From positions 62,001-126,000 of the forward strand of contig JARYGU010000002.1 of NCBI GenBank assembly GCA_033795365.1: a DNA stretch of 64,000 nucleotides, in the 5' to 3' direction. The translations under genes were made by a program, and so were the position numbers. The notes under the pieces are model-generated. The model was given only the letters and a program-made list of their open reading frames with translations, did no database searches and was not told the DNA's origin. Shown here piece after piece: positions 1-9,036 of the stretch (the stretch's first letter is position 1; the number at the start of each line of letters is the position of its first letter). The stretch comes from JARYGU01 sp033795365. Lineage in GTDB: Bacteria > Pseudomonadota > Alphaproteobacteria > Rhizobiales > Rhizobiaceae.

Positions 1-7
1 CACATTC

Positions 8-259
8 ATGAGAATGTTATTCGTATTGGGTTTGGTCGGGCTTTCCCTGGCAAGCTGCACCTCGACCGAGAAGGGAGCGACCATCGGTGCCGTTTCCGGC
101 GCAGCCATCGGCGGTGCTGTCTCCGGTGACCTAGGCGGCGCGATCGTAGGCGGTGCGGTGGGCGGTATTGCCGGTGCCGCTATCGGCCATGTCGCCGACC
201 GCCCCGGCCATTGCTACTATCGGGATCGCTACGGCCGGCGCTACGTCGACCGCTGCTAA
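8..259 (+). CDS. Small glycine-zipper outer-membrane lipoprotein
   Basis: An 83-residue protein. The N terminus is a lipoprotein signal peptide: a hydrophobic stretch ends in a lipobox (Leu-Ala-Ser-Cys, Cys at residue 17), so the mature protein should be lipid-anchored. Residues 24-62 are a run of Gly/Ala repeats (GAxxGGAxxG pattern), typical of glycine-zipper 17-kDa surface antigen/OsmB-like proteins that insert in or associate with membranes. The C terminus is short, basic and Tyr-rich (YYRDRYGRR). It stands alone, convergent with the LysR gene and separated from it by a hairpin. A second in-frame ATG two codons on is equally possible. The exact role is unknown; such proteins are often stress-inducible envelope components. 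Confidence 0.75.
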   Translation: MRMLFVLGLVGLSLASCTSTEKGATIGAVSGAAIGGAVSGDLGGAIVGGAVGGIAGAAIGHVADRPGHCYYRDRYGRRYVDRC

Positions 260-288
260 AGCCTTTTCGAAGAGTTGCAATAACTTGC

Positions 289-321
289 AAAGCCGCATCT
301 CGCTTCACGAGGTGCGGTTTT
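289..321. terminator. Bidirectional hairpin terminator
   Basis: The arms at 289-302 and 308-321 form a 14-bp stem with two G.T wobbles. It is flanked by A residues on the left and a T4 run on the right, so it can serve both strands. It lies between the ends of the convergent lipoprotein and LysR genes. Confidence 0.7.
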
Positions 322-327
322 GCCGTT

Positions 328-1206
328 TCATGTTCCGGCCGGTCCGTTTTCCTGCCTGGCCTGTTCGAGCAGTTCCTGCATGACGGCGATTATGCGCCGA
401 TGCTGATGGGCATGGCGCGTGCGCACGCTGGTCGCGGCGTAGACGGCCTGCTGGATGGCCGGGGCGTCCTCCACGAGATGGACGATTCCTGCATCGGTCA
501 TCGCGCGGGCCGTGGCTTCGGCGACGTAGGCGGCACCTCCGAGCGTCCTCAGAAGGCCTGCTATCGCGCCGTTCTGGCCCGAGGCGACGGGCGCTGCCGA
601 CAAGTGCGCGAAGGCGAGCCGGTGGGCGCGGTCGAAGGCGGGGGAATAAACCGCTTGAATATAGGTCTCCGCCCTCAGGTCCGCGGTCGTTCGCGTCTCG
701 GTGCTCACCAGCCGGTAGGCGAGGTCGCCGATGCGCTCGTAATGCAGGTCCGGCAGGTAATGCGGCGTATAGAGGATGGCGAGGTCCAGGTCGCCGGCCG
801 CCAGATCGCGGTTCATCTGCCCGGAATAGTCCGCCTCCATGTAGATGGACGTACTTCTCAGTTCCGTGCGGATCGCGGCGAGCCATCGGCCCGCGAAGAT
901 TTCCGCGATATCGTGCTGGATGCCGAGCCGCATCGAGCGCTCGTAAGCGCCGGCATTCTCCACCGCGCGCGCTGCCTCGTGCCACTGATGCTGCATCGCG
1001 CGGGCATGGTCCAGGAAGCGAAGCCCGGAAGCGGTCGGCACGGTGCCGCCCTTGTTGCGGGTGAAGAGCTTGCGGTTGAACCGCGCCTCCAGCGCCTTTA
1101 TCCGATGGGAAACGGTCGACTGCGTTATGTTCAGCCGCTCTGCGGTGCGATTGAAGCTGCGGGTCTCCATCAGGTCGAGATAGGTTTCGATGAGTTCTAT
1201 CTGCAT
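328..1206 (-). CDS. LysR-family transcriptional regulator
   Basis: A 292-residue LysR-type regulator of usual family length. Residues 1-60 are the winged HTH: the segment SFNRTAERLNITQSTVSHRI is the classic LysR recognition helix, followed by LFTRNKGG. Residues about 90-290 form the periplasmic-binding-protein-like effector domain. The gene is divergent from the flavoprotein/Rieske operon starting at 1349, with a T-N11-A palindrome in the shared promoter region. It is therefore most likely the regulator of that operon, probably answering a methylated amine or a product of its breakdown. The effector is not deducible from sequence. Confidence 0.9.
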   Translation of the reverse strand: MQIELIETYLDLMETRSFNRTAERLNITQSTVSHRIKALEARFNRKLFTRNKGGTVPTASGLRFLDHARAMQHQWHEAARAVENAGAYERSMRLGIQHDIAEIFAGRWLAAIRTELRSTSIYMEADYSGQMNRDLAAGDLDLAILYTPHYLPDLHYERIGDLAYRLVSTETRTTADLRAETYIQAVYSPAFDRAHRLAFAHLSAAPVASGQNGAIAGLLRTLGGAAYVAEATARAMTDAGIVHLVEDAPAIQQAVYAATSVRTRHAHQHRRIIAVMQELLEQARQENGPAGT

Positions 1207-1257
1207 TGGGCTTTTCCGGTGAAGGTCAGGTGGCTGTGCCGGTCATTTCCGGCAGAC

Positions 1258-1276
1258 TAATCGAAGATTTCGATTA
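1258..1276. promoter_or_regulatory. Candidate LysR operator (T-N11-A palindrome)
   Basis: TAATCGAA (1258-1265) and TTCGATTA (1269-1276) are perfect inverted repeats separated by GAT. The core has the T-N11-A form expected of LysR recognition sites. It lies 52 bp upstream of the LysR start and 73 bp upstream of the divergent operon, so it could serve both autoregulation and activation. Confidence 0.6.
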
Positions 1277-1348
1277 ATAAAGCGGATTTGAGTGCTTGAT
1301 GGCGATCGAATTGATTGCCAAAAATTCCCTGCAATCAAGGGGAAGAGC

Positions 1349-3799
1349 ATGTCCAATCTGCCGTCGCACGCGCGCGTCATCATCATCGGAGGAGGTGCGG
1401 TCGGCGCATCTGCGCTCTATCATCTCGCCAAGGCCGGATGGACGGACTGCGTGCTTCTGGAAAAGAACGAACTGACGGCCGGCTCGACCTGGCATGCGGC
1501 CGGCAATGTGCCGACCTTTTCGGCATCCTGGTCGATCATGAACATGCAGCGCTATTCCGCATCGCTCTATCGCGAGCTTGGCGAGCTGGTCGGCTATCCG
1601 ATGAATTACCACGTCACCGGCTCGGTCCGGCTCGGCCATTCCAAGGAGCGGCTGCAGGAGTTCAAGCGCGTCGTCGGCATGGGGCGTTACCAGGGCATGG
1701 ATCTCGGCATTCTTTCGCCGGAAGAGATCAAGTCCCGCTATCCCTTTGCCGAGACCCACGGCCTCACCGGCGCGCTCTACGATCCCTATGACGGCGATAT
1801 CGATCCGGCGCAGCTGACCCAGGCGCTTGCCAAGGGTGCGCGCGACATGGGCGCGAAGATCCTCCGCTTCTGTCCCGCCACCGGCGCACGCCGGGAGAAC
1901 GACGAGTGGGTGATTTCGACGCCGCGCGGCGATATCCGCTGCGAATATGTGGTCAATGCCGCCGGCTACTATGCTCGCGAGGTCGGAAAATGGTTCGGCC
2001 GCGACGTGCCGATGATGGTGATGAGCCATCAATACATGCTGTTCGAGGAAATCCCGGAACTCGCCGCCTGGTCCCGGGAAGTCGGCCATAAGCTGCCGCT
2101 GCTGCGCGATGTCGACAGCTCCTACTATCTCCGTCAGGAAAAGACCGGCATGAACCTCGGTCCTTACGAGAAGAATTGCAAGGCGCACTGGACGACGCCC
2201 GACGATCCGATGCCGGAAGATTTTTCCTTCCAGCTCTTCCCGGACGATCTGGAGCGGCTGGAATGGTATCTGAACGACGCGGTCGAGCGCGTGCCGATCC
2301 TCGGTACTGCCGGACTTTCCCGGATGATCAACGGACCGATTCCCTATGCGCCGGACGGCAATCCGCTGATCGGGCCGATGCCGGGCGTGCCGAACGCATT
2401 CGAGGCCTGCGTCTTCACCTTCGGCATCTGTCAGGCGGGCGGTGCGGGCAAGGTGCTGGCGGAATGGGTGACGGAGGGCGAGACGGAATGGGACATGTGG
2501 TCCTGCGATCCGCGCCGCTTCACCGCCTTCGCGTCGGAACAGGACTACTGCATCGCCAAGGGCATGGAAGTCTACGGCCACGAATATGCGATGCATTTCC
2601 CCAAGCATGCCTGGCCGGCGGGCCGCAACAGGAAGCTTTCGCCGATCCACGACCGGATCGCTTCGCTCGGAGCCCAGTTCAAGCCCTATAATGGCTGGGA
2701 GCGGGCAAGCTGGTATGCAAAGCCCGACGACGATACGTCCGAAGAGGCGACCCAGACCTGGAATCGTGCCGGGCCGTGGCAGAAGCGGATCGAGGAGGAG
2801 TGCCGCGCGGTGCAGGACGCGGCGGGCATCCTCGATCTGCCCGGCTTTTCGCGCTACCGGGTGAAGGGCGAAGGGGCGAGCGCATGGCTGTCGTCGCTGA
2901 TCACCGGGCGTGTGCCGAAGCCGGGTCGGATCGGCCTTGCCTATTTCTCCGACGACAAGGGCCGCATCGTCACGGAGATGTCGGTGATGATGCTGGCGGA
3001 GGATTTCTTCTTCCTGATCACGGCCGCCGCCGCACAATGGCACGATTTCGAGTGGCTGAAGAAGCATCTGCCGAAGGATGCGGCCTTCACGCTTGAGGAC
3101 GTGACCGACCAGTTTGCCTGTCAGATTCTCTCCGGGCCGAAGTCGCGCGCGATCCTCGGCGAGGTGTCCGATGCCGATCTTTCATTGCCATGGCTGACGC
3201 ACCAGTCGGTGCGGATCGCCGGCCACTGGTGTCAGCTCGTACGCGTCTCCTTTGCGGGGGAGCTCGGCTGGGAAATCCACAGCAAGCACGAGGATACCGG
3301 CATTATCTTCGACGCCGTCTGGATCGCCGGCCAGAAGCACGGCTTGAAGCCTTTCGGCATGGAGGCGCTCGACAGCCTGCGCATCGAGAAGGGCTACCGC
3401 GCCTGGAAGGGAGACCTTTCGACCGACTACACGATCCTGCAGGGCGGGCTCGAGCGCTTCGTCGACTGGTCGAAACCCGATTTCAAGGGCAAGGCCGCAC
3501 TGGAGCGCGAGAAGCAGCAAGGTGTCACGAAACGCTTCGTGACGCTGGCCGTCGATGCGGGCGAATGCGACGCGCCCTACATGTCGACGCTCTGGCACGC
3601 AGGAAAGGTGGTCGGCGAGACCACCTCCGGAAACTGGGGCTACCGCGTCGGAAAATCGATCGCGCTCGGCATGCTGCGCACCGATCTGGCAGAGGCCGGA
3701 ACCGAGCTGGAGGTCGAGATCTACGGCGATCGCTACAAGGCCGTCGTGCAGCCCGACGGTCCGCTCTACGACCCGGCGAACGAAAGGCTTCGTGCATGA
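1349..3799 (+). CDS. FAD-dependent oxidoreductase with GcvT domain (dimethylglycine/sarcosine dehydrogenase type)
   Basis: An 816-residue two-part enzyme. Residues about 8-370 are the DAO/FAD domain with GGGAVG at 14-19. The motif STWHAAG carries His49, which matches the covalent-FAD histidine region of dimethylglycine and sarcosine dehydrogenases. Residues about 380-430 are the FAO linker. The rest is an aminomethyltransferase (GcvT) fold with its C-terminal barrel, which in this family passes the released one-carbon unit to tetrahydrofolate. The start at 1349 was chosen over an in-frame ATG at 1292 because GGGGAAGAG precedes it and the Rossmann motif follows at once. It is first in an operon and overlaps the next gene by ATGA. 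Likely role: oxidative N-demethylation in betaine breakdown. The exact substrate is inferred. Confidence 0.85.
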   Translation: MSNLPSHARVIIIGGGAVGASALYHLAKAGWTDCVLLEKNELTAGSTWHAAGNVPTFSASWSIMNMQRYSASLYRELGELVGYPMNYHVTGSVRLGHSKERLQEFKRVVGMGRYQGMDLGILSPEEIKSRYPFAETHGLTGALYDPYDGDIDPAQLTQALAKGARDMGAKILRFCPATGARRENDEWVISTPRGDIRCEYVVNAAGYYAREVGKWFGRDVPMMVMSHQYMLFEEIPELAAWSREVGHKLPLLRDVDSSYYLRQEKTGMNLGPYEKNCKAHWTTPDDPMPEDFSFQLFPDDLERLEWYLNDAVERVPILGTAGLSRMINGPIPYAPDGNPLIGPMPGVPNAFEACVFTFGICQAGGAGKVLAEWVTEGETEWDMWSCDPRRFTAFASEQDYCIAKGMEVYGHEYAMHFPKHAWPAGRNRKLSPIHDRIASLGAQFKPYNGWERASWYAKPDDDTSEEATQTWNRAGPWQKRIEEECRAVQDAAGILDLPGFSRYRVKGEGASAWLSSLITGRVPKPGRIGLAYFSDDKGRIVTEMSVMMLAEDFFFLITAAAAQWHDFEWLKKHLPKDAAFTLEDVTDQFACQILSGPKSRAILGEVSDADLSLPWLTHQSVRIAGHWCQLVRVSFAGELGWEIHSKHEDTGIIFDAVWIAGQKHGLKPFGMEALDSLRIEKGYRAWKGDLSTDYTILQGGLERFVDWSKPDFKGKAALEREKQQGVTKRFVTLAVDAGECDAPYMSTLWHAGKVVGETTSGNWGYRVGKSIALGMLRTDLAEAGTELEVEIYGDRYKAVVQPDGPLYDPANERLRA

Positions 3800-6243
3800 G
3801 CAAGCCCATACCCTCCAAGGCTCGTGTCGTCATCATCGGCGGCGGCGTTTCGGGTTGCTCGGTGGCCTATCACCTGGCCAAGCTAGGCTGGAGCGATGTC
3901 GTTCTGCTGGAGCGCAAGCAGCTCACCTCCGGCACGACATGGCATGCGGCGGGCCTGATCGGCCAGCTCCGCGCCTCGCAGAACATGACGCGCCTCGCGA
4001 AATATTCGGCGGACCTTTATGTGAAGCTCGAAGCCGAGACCGGGATCTCCACCGGCATGCGACAGAACGGCTCGATCACCGTGGCGCTGACGGACGAGCG
4101 CAAGGAGGAGATCTACCGCCAGGCCTCGCTTGCCCGCGCCTTCGACGTCGACGTTCAGGAGATCGATCCCGCCCGCGTCAAGGAACTCTATCCGCATCTG
4201 AACGTCTCGGACGTCAAGGCGGCGGTGCATCTGCCGCTCGACGGCCAATGCGATCCCGCCAATATCGCGATGGCGCTGGCGAAGGGCGCGCGGCAGAACG
4301 GCGCGAGCATCATCGAAGGCGTGAAGGTGACTTCCGTGCTCGCTGAGAACGGCCGGGTCTCGGGCGTCATCTGCGAACGGAACGGCGAGACCTTCACCAT
4401 CGAAACGGAAAATGTCGTCAATGCCGCCGGCATGTGGGGCAGGGAGCTGGCCCGCCAGTCCGGCGTCACGGTGCCGCTGCACGCCTGCGAGCATTTCTAC
4501 ATCGTCACCGAGGCGATCGAGGGATTGAGGCAACTGCCGGTGCTGCGCGTGCCGGACGAATGCGCCTATTACAAGGAAGACGCCGGCAAGATGCTGGTCG
4601 GCGCCTTCGAGCCGGTCGCCAAGCCCTGGGGCATGGAAGGCATCCGCGAGGATTTCTGCTTCGATCAGCTTCCGGAGGATTTCGACCACTTCGCGCCGAT
4701 CCTCGAAATGGCCGTCAACCGCATGCCGATGCTGGAAACCGCGGGCATCCATACCTTCTTCAACGGTCCGGAGAGCTTCACGCCAGACGACCGCTACTAT
4801 CTCGGCGAGGCGCCGGAGCTAAAGGGTTACTGGGTGGCGGCGGGCTACAATTCGATCGGTATAGTCTCCTCCGGTGGCGCGGGCATGGCGCTGGCGCAAT
4901 GGATGAACGACGGCGAGCCGCCATTCGATCTCTGGGAGGTCGACATCCGCCGGGCGCAGCCGTTCCAGAAGAACAGGGCCTATCTGAAGGAGCGCGTTTC
5001 GGAAACGCTCGGCCTCCTCTATGCCGACCATTTTCCCTATCGCCAGATGACGACCGCCCGCGGCGTGCGCCGCTCGCCGATCCACGAACATCTGAAAGCG
5101 CGCGGCGCCGTCTTCGGCGAGGTTGCAGGCTGGGAGCGCGCGAACTGGTTTGCGAAGGAAGGACAGGAGCGGGAATATCGCTATAGCTGGAAGCGGCAGA
5201 ACTGGTTCGAGAACCAGCGCGAGGAGCATCTGGCCGTCAGGAACGGCGTCGGCCTGTTCGACATGACCTCCTTCGGCAAGATCCGCGTTGAGGGACGCGA
5301 TGCGCTTTCCTTCCTGCAGAGGCTCTGCGCCAATCAGGTGGATGTCGAGCGCGGACGCATCGTCTATACGCAGATGCTGAACGAGCGCGGCGGCATCGAA
5401 AGCGATCTGACGGTGACGCGGCTTTCCGAGACCGCCTTCTTCCTCGTCGTTCCCGGTGCCACGCTCCAGCGCGATCTCGCCTGGCTGCGCAAGCATGTGC
5501 GGGACGAGTTCGTCGTGATCACCGATGTCACCGCGGGCGAATCCGTGCTCTGCGTCATGGGGCCGAAGGCGCGCGACCTCATGCGCAAGGTCAGCCCGGA
5601 TGATTTCTCCAACGAGGCGCATCCGTTCGGTACCGCCCGGGAAATCGAGATCGGCATGGGGCTCGCCCGTGCGCACCGCGTCACCTATGTCGGCGAGCTG
5701 GGCTGGGAGCTTTACGTCTCCACCGACCAGACGGCGCATGTGTTCGAGGCGCTGGAGGAGGCGGGGCGCGATATCGGCCTGAAGCTCTGCGGCCTGCATA
5801 CGCTCGACAGCTGCCGCATCGAAAAGGCCTTTCGCCATTTCGGCCACGACATCACCGACGAGGATCACGTGCTGGAAGCCGGTCTCGGCTTTGCGGTGCG
5901 CACGAAGAAGGGCGATTTCATCGGCCGCGAGGCGGTCTTGCGGAAGCGGGAGGAGGGGCTGAGGCGCCGCATGGTCCAGTTCCGGCTGACCGATCCGGAG
6001 CCGCTGCTCTTTCACAACGAGGCGCTGGTGCGCGACGGCAGGATCGTCTCGACCATCACCTCGGGCAATTACGGCCATATTCTCGGCGGCGCCGTGGGCA
6101 TGGGATACGTCCCCTGCGAGGGCGAAAGCGAGGCGGACGTGCTCGCCTCCCGTTACGAGATCGAGATTGCGGGAGTGCGGGTCAAGGCCGAGGCGTCCCT
6201 TGTGCCGATGTATGATCCCAAAGCGGAGCGTGTGAGGACATGA
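3796..6243 (+). CDS. FAD-dependent oxidoreductase with GcvT domain, second paralogue
   Basis: An 815-residue paralogue of the preceding gene with the same order: DAO/FAD domain (GGGVSG at 15-20, TTWHAAG with His50), FAO linker, GcvT and GcvT C-terminal domains. Sequence identity to its neighbour is only moderate by eye, so the two probably act on different N-methyl substrates, for example dimethylglycine and sarcosine. The start codon overlaps the stop of the previous gene (ATGA), indicating translational coupling. It also overlaps the next gene by ATGA. The tetrahydrofolate-binding domain suggests formation of 5,10-methylene-THF rather than free formaldehyde. The assignment of individual substrates is inference. 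Confidence 0.85.
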   Translation: MSKPIPSKARVVIIGGGVSGCSVAYHLAKLGWSDVVLLERKQLTSGTTWHAAGLIGQLRASQNMTRLAKYSADLYVKLEAETGISTGMRQNGSITVALTDERKEEIYRQASLARAFDVDVQEIDPARVKELYPHLNVSDVKAAVHLPLDGQCDPANIAMALAKGARQNGASIIEGVKVTSVLAENGRVSGVICERNGETFTIETENVVNAAGMWGRELARQSGVTVPLHACEHFYIVTEAIEGLRQLPVLRVPDECAYYKEDAGKMLVGAFEPVAKPWGMEGIREDFCFDQLPEDFDHFAPILEMAVNRMPMLETAGIHTFFNGPESFTPDDRYYLGEAPELKGYWVAAGYNSIGIVSSGGAGMALAQWMNDGEPPFDLWEVDIRRAQPFQKNRAYLKERVSETLGLLYADHFPYRQMTTARGVRRSPIHEHLKARGAVFGEVAGWERANWFAKEGQEREYRYSWKRQNWFENQREEHLAVRNGVGLFDMTSFGKIRVEGRDALSFLQRLCANQVDVERGRIVYTQMLNERGGIESDLTVTRLSETAFFLVVPGATLQRDLAWLRKHVRDEFVVITDVTAGESVLCVMGPKARDLMRKVSPDDFSNEAHPFGTAREIEIGMGLARAHRVTYVGELGWELYVSTDQTAHVFEALEEAGRDIGLKLCGLHTLDSCRIEKAFRHFGHDITDEDHVLEAGLGFAVRTKKGDFIGREAVLRKREEGLRRRMVQFRLTDPEPLLFHNEALVRDGRIVSTITSGNYGHILGGAVGMGYVPCEGESEADVLASRYEIEIAGVRVKAEASLVPMYDPKAERVRT

Positions 6244-7085
6244 GCAAGCTGACGGAACGACATCGGAAATTCCAGGCGTTGCATCAAAGCGGCTGTTTCG
6301 TCATTCCCAACCCTTGGGACGCCGGCTCCGCACGGATGATGGCGGCGGCGGGCGCACAGGCGCTCGCGACGAGCTCGGCCGCCTTCGCTTTCACGCTCGG
6401 GAGGCCAGACATGGGGCGGGTGACGCGCGAGGAGGCGCTGCGGCATGCCGAGGATATCGTCAGGGCGACACCCCTGCCGGTCTCCGGCGATTTCGAGAAC
6501 GGCTTCGCCGACGCGCCGGACGAGGTTGCCGAGACGGTCCGGCTGGCAGCGGAAGCCGGGCTGTCCGGATGCTCGATCGAAGACACGCAGATGGTCGACG
6601 GAAATCCCGCCTATGATTTCGAGCTCGCCGTCGATCGCATCCGGGCGGCGGCGGACGCGGCGCGCTCGCTCGACCGGCCGTTCGTCCTGTGCGCACGCGC
6701 CGATGGCGTAATGAACGAGGCCTACGATCTCGACGAGGCCATACGCCGCATCCAGGCCTTCGAAAAGGCCGGTGCCGACCTCCTCTATGTGCCGGTGCCG
6801 CCCGGCGCCGACGAATTGCGGCGCGTCGTCGGGTCGGTTTCGAGGCCGGTCAACGCGCTGGCTGCCGGTCCTCTGATCCAGCTTACGGTGCGGGACTTCG
6901 CCGATATCGGCGTGCGGCGGATCTCGCTCGGCTCCATGATCGCGCGCGTCACGCATGCGGCGATCGCCGAACAGATGGCCGCCATCGTCGACGACGGTAG
7001 CTTCAAACTGCTTTCCAAGGCAGCCTCCGGCAGCAAGATCAATGCGATGCTTGCCGCCGGCGCGGCGACGATCGACGGAGGCTGA
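6240..7085 (+). CDS. Isocitrate lyase/PEP mutase superfamily protein
   Basis: A 281-residue protein with the PEP mutase/isocitrate lyase TIM-barrel pattern: IPNPWDAGSARM near residue 22, GDFENGF near residue 82 and SIEDTQ near residue 118, the last holding Mg-binding acidic residues. The KKCGH-type cysteine loop of isocitrate and 2-methylisocitrate lyases is not evident, so it belongs to the broad 2,3-dimethylmalate lyase/oxaloacetate decarboxylase-like branch. It is coupled by ATGA to the flavoprotein gene before it. Carbon-carbon cleavage of a 2-hydroxy or 2-oxo acid is expected of the fold. Why a demethylation operon should carry it is unclear. Confidence 0.8.
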   Translation: MSKLTERHRKFQALHQSGCFVIPNPWDAGSARMMAAAGAQALATSSAAFAFTLGRPDMGRVTREEALRHAEDIVRATPLPVSGDFENGFADAPDEVAETVRLAAEAGLSGCSIEDTQMVDGNPAYDFELAVDRIRAAADAARSLDRPFVLCARADGVMNEAYDLDEAIRRIQAFEKAGADLLYVPVPPGADELRRVVGSVSRPVNALAAGPLIQLTVRDFADIGVRRISLGSMIARVTHAAIAEQMAAIVDDGSFKLLSKAASGSKINAMLAAGAATIDGG

Positions 7086-7166
7086 CGTGACGGCTCGCCA
7101 TTTCCCGTCGCCTGTCCGTGCTCCGGCGTGTTTCGGCTCTTCCAAATTCGAACGGGAGGTTTTCGC

Positions 7167-8399
7167 ATGCAAAACCCAGTAGTCGCCGTACCGGAACAAG
7201 GAGAGGCCGACAGGATCGGCCGGCTCGTCGCCGCCCACCGGCCGGGCCATGGCCTGGCGAGACCCTTCTACCTCGATCCCGAAATTTACGAACGTGACCT
7301 GGAGCGCGTCTTCCGCCGCCACTGGCATTGCGTCGCGCATGAGAGCGTGATCCCGAACGCCAACGATTTCGAGATCTTTCGCATGGCCTCGGAGCAGGTG
7401 ATCGTCACGCGTCACGCCGACGGCTCGGTTCATGCCATGCTGAATGTCTGCCGCCACCGCGGCGCCGAAGTGTGCACGAAGGACAAGGGCAATGCCCGCG
7501 TCTTCGTCTGTCCCTATCATGCCTGGACCTATGGCAACGACGGCACGCTGAAGGCGGCGCGGCTCATGCCGAAGGATTTCAAGCGGGAAGATCACGGGCT
7601 CAGGAAGCTCCACGTCCGCGTCGTAGAAGGGCTGATCTTCATCTCCTTCGCCGACGATCCGCTCGATTTCTCCGAAGTCGAAAACCTGCTCCGCGCCACC
7701 TGCGGCCAATATGGCTGGGCGAGCGCCAAGGTCGCGCATCGGCAGAGCTATCCGGTCGACGCCAACTGGAAGCTGGCGGTCGAGAACTATGTGGAGTGCT
7801 ATCACTGCGGCCCTGCGCATCCGGAATATTCACAGACCCATGCGCTGGAACAGCCGCTTCACATGATCGAGGCGCTGAACGCCGCGATGGAGGAGCGCAC
7901 CTGCGCGCTCGGTATCGAGGTCGGCTCCGGCAATCACTGGCAGACTTCGGCCGAAGGCCGCGAAGCGATCCATGCATTCCGCTACGCGCTCTATGACGGG
8001 GTCAAGACCGGCAGCCAGGACGGATCGCCGCTTGCGCCGCTGATGGGACGTTTCAGCGATTTCGACGGCGGCGTCACGTCCATCCACCTCGGCGGCACAA
8101 GCTTCCTCGTCTGCTATCCCGACCACGGAATGATCTACCGTTTTGTCCCGAAGACGGTCGATACATGCGAGATGGAGCTGATCTGGCTGGTCGACGGCGG
8201 GGCGGAGGAAGGCCGGGACTACGATCTAGAAAAGCTCACCTGGCTCTGGACGGTGACGACGGACGAGGACAAGGCGATAATCGAGCATACCGCGCGCGGC
8301 GTGCGCTCGCATTATTTCGTGCCGGGTCCGATCGCGCCGATGGAACACAACGAACTGCGCTATATCAACTGGTATCTCGACGAGATCAGCCGGCCCTGA
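7167..8399 (+). CDS. Rieske non-haem iron oxygenase, alpha subunit (betaine-type)
   Basis: A 410-residue oxygenase. The Rieske [2Fe-2S] ligands are Cys95/His97 (CRHRG) and Cys115/His118 (CPYHAW). The mononuclear iron site shows His213 and His218 within NYVECYHCGPAHPE. The length and the ECYHC motif fit the glycine betaine/stachydrine/carnitine monooxygenase branch better than aromatic-ring dioxygenases. The start at 7167 follows GGGAGG; an in-frame ATG at 7128 lacks such a site. It lies 81 bp after the ICL/PEPM gene and probably belongs to the same operon. No ferredoxin reductase partner (GbcB type) is encoded nearby. Predicted step: oxidative demethylation of glycine betaine to dimethylglycine, which the upstream flavoproteins could use. 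Confidence 0.85.
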   Translation: MQNPVVAVPEQGEADRIGRLVAAHRPGHGLARPFYLDPEIYERDLERVFRRHWHCVAHESVIPNANDFEIFRMASEQVIVTRHADGSVHAMLNVCRHRGAEVCTKDKGNARVFVCPYHAWTYGNDGTLKAARLMPKDFKREDHGLRKLHVRVVEGLIFISFADDPLDFSEVENLLRATCGQYGWASAKVAHRQSYPVDANWKLAVENYVECYHCGPAHPEYSQTHALEQPLHMIEALNAAMEERTCALGIEVGSGNHWQTSAEGREAIHAFRYALYDGVKTGSQDGSPLAPLMGRFSDFDGGVTSIHLGGTSFLVCYPDHGMIYRFVPKTVDTCEMELIWLVDGGAEEGRDYDLEKLTWLWTVTTDEDKAIIEHTARGVRSHYFVPGPIAPMEHNELRYINWYLDEISRP

Positions 8400-8445
8400 C
8401 GATACGGCTGAATGATCCGTCCGTGCCTGCCGTAAGCCGCCCGAA

Positions 8446-8973
8446 CTACCGCCCGTAGGGACGCGGGTTGCGGACGGTCCACGACCATTGCGGCGCCGTC
8501 ACCGGCCTCAGGTCGTCTTCCGGGAAAACGAGAAAAGTGCTGAAGGGCAGCGATTCCATCGGCGGAACACGGGCAATGATGAGCGCGGTATCCTCCCCGA
8601 TGAAGCGGCAGGTCCCCTCCGGGCAATCCTCCAGCCGGACGGTGAGGTCGAACGATTGCAGCCCGATTTCGGCACCATTTGTTATGATGCCGCTGACCCG
8701 ATAGCTGTTGGCCGGCTGGCCCTGAACGAAGGCGAGTTCGCCGAGTTCGACGACTTCGGGCGCGATGGCTGGCGGCGCAGTTGCCGGACCCGCCGAAGGA
8801 GCGCCCCCTCCGCCGCTCTGTCTGTTGTCGTCGGTGAGCCAGACGATGATGGCGGCGATGAGCCCGAGTGCGACCGCTATGGTGAGAACGGGCTCGACCC
8901 AGTTGCGGAACCGGCGAAAACGAATTGCGAGATAAAGAACGGTTAATGCTGCGACTGCGAATATCCAGACCAT
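8446..8973 (-). CDS. Conserved hypothetical membrane protein
   Basis: A 175-residue protein with two N-terminal hydrophobic helices (about 1-18 and 28-46) separated by an Arg-rich loop (RFRRFRNW). A Gly/Ser/Ala/Pro linker follows at about 50-72, then a C-terminal domain of about 100 residues. That domain has the look of the FxLYD-type beta-sandwich found in envelope proteins (VSGIITN, LTVRLEDCPEGTC). It contains two cysteines and probably sits in the periplasm. It is convergent with the Rieske gene and has no evident functional link to it. Function is not recognised. Confidence 0.7.
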   Translation of the reverse strand: MVWIFAVAALTVLYLAIRFRRFRNWVEPVLTIAVALGLIAAIIVWLTDDNRQSGGGGAPSAGPATAPPAIAPEVVELGELAFVQGQPANSYRVSGIITNGAEIGLQSFDLTVRLEDCPEGTCRFIGEDTALIIARVPPMESLPFSTFLVFPEDDLRPVTAPQWSWTVRNPRPYGR

Positions 8974-9036
8974 CAGGGCCCTCCCTGATGATCATATAAC
9001 TGCAGGCGGGCACAATCGGAATAGCTGTATCGCCGA

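Noticed and set aside
4819..6078. A 419-codon open frame on the - strand
   Set aside because: Antisense shadow of the second flavoprotein-GcvT gene.
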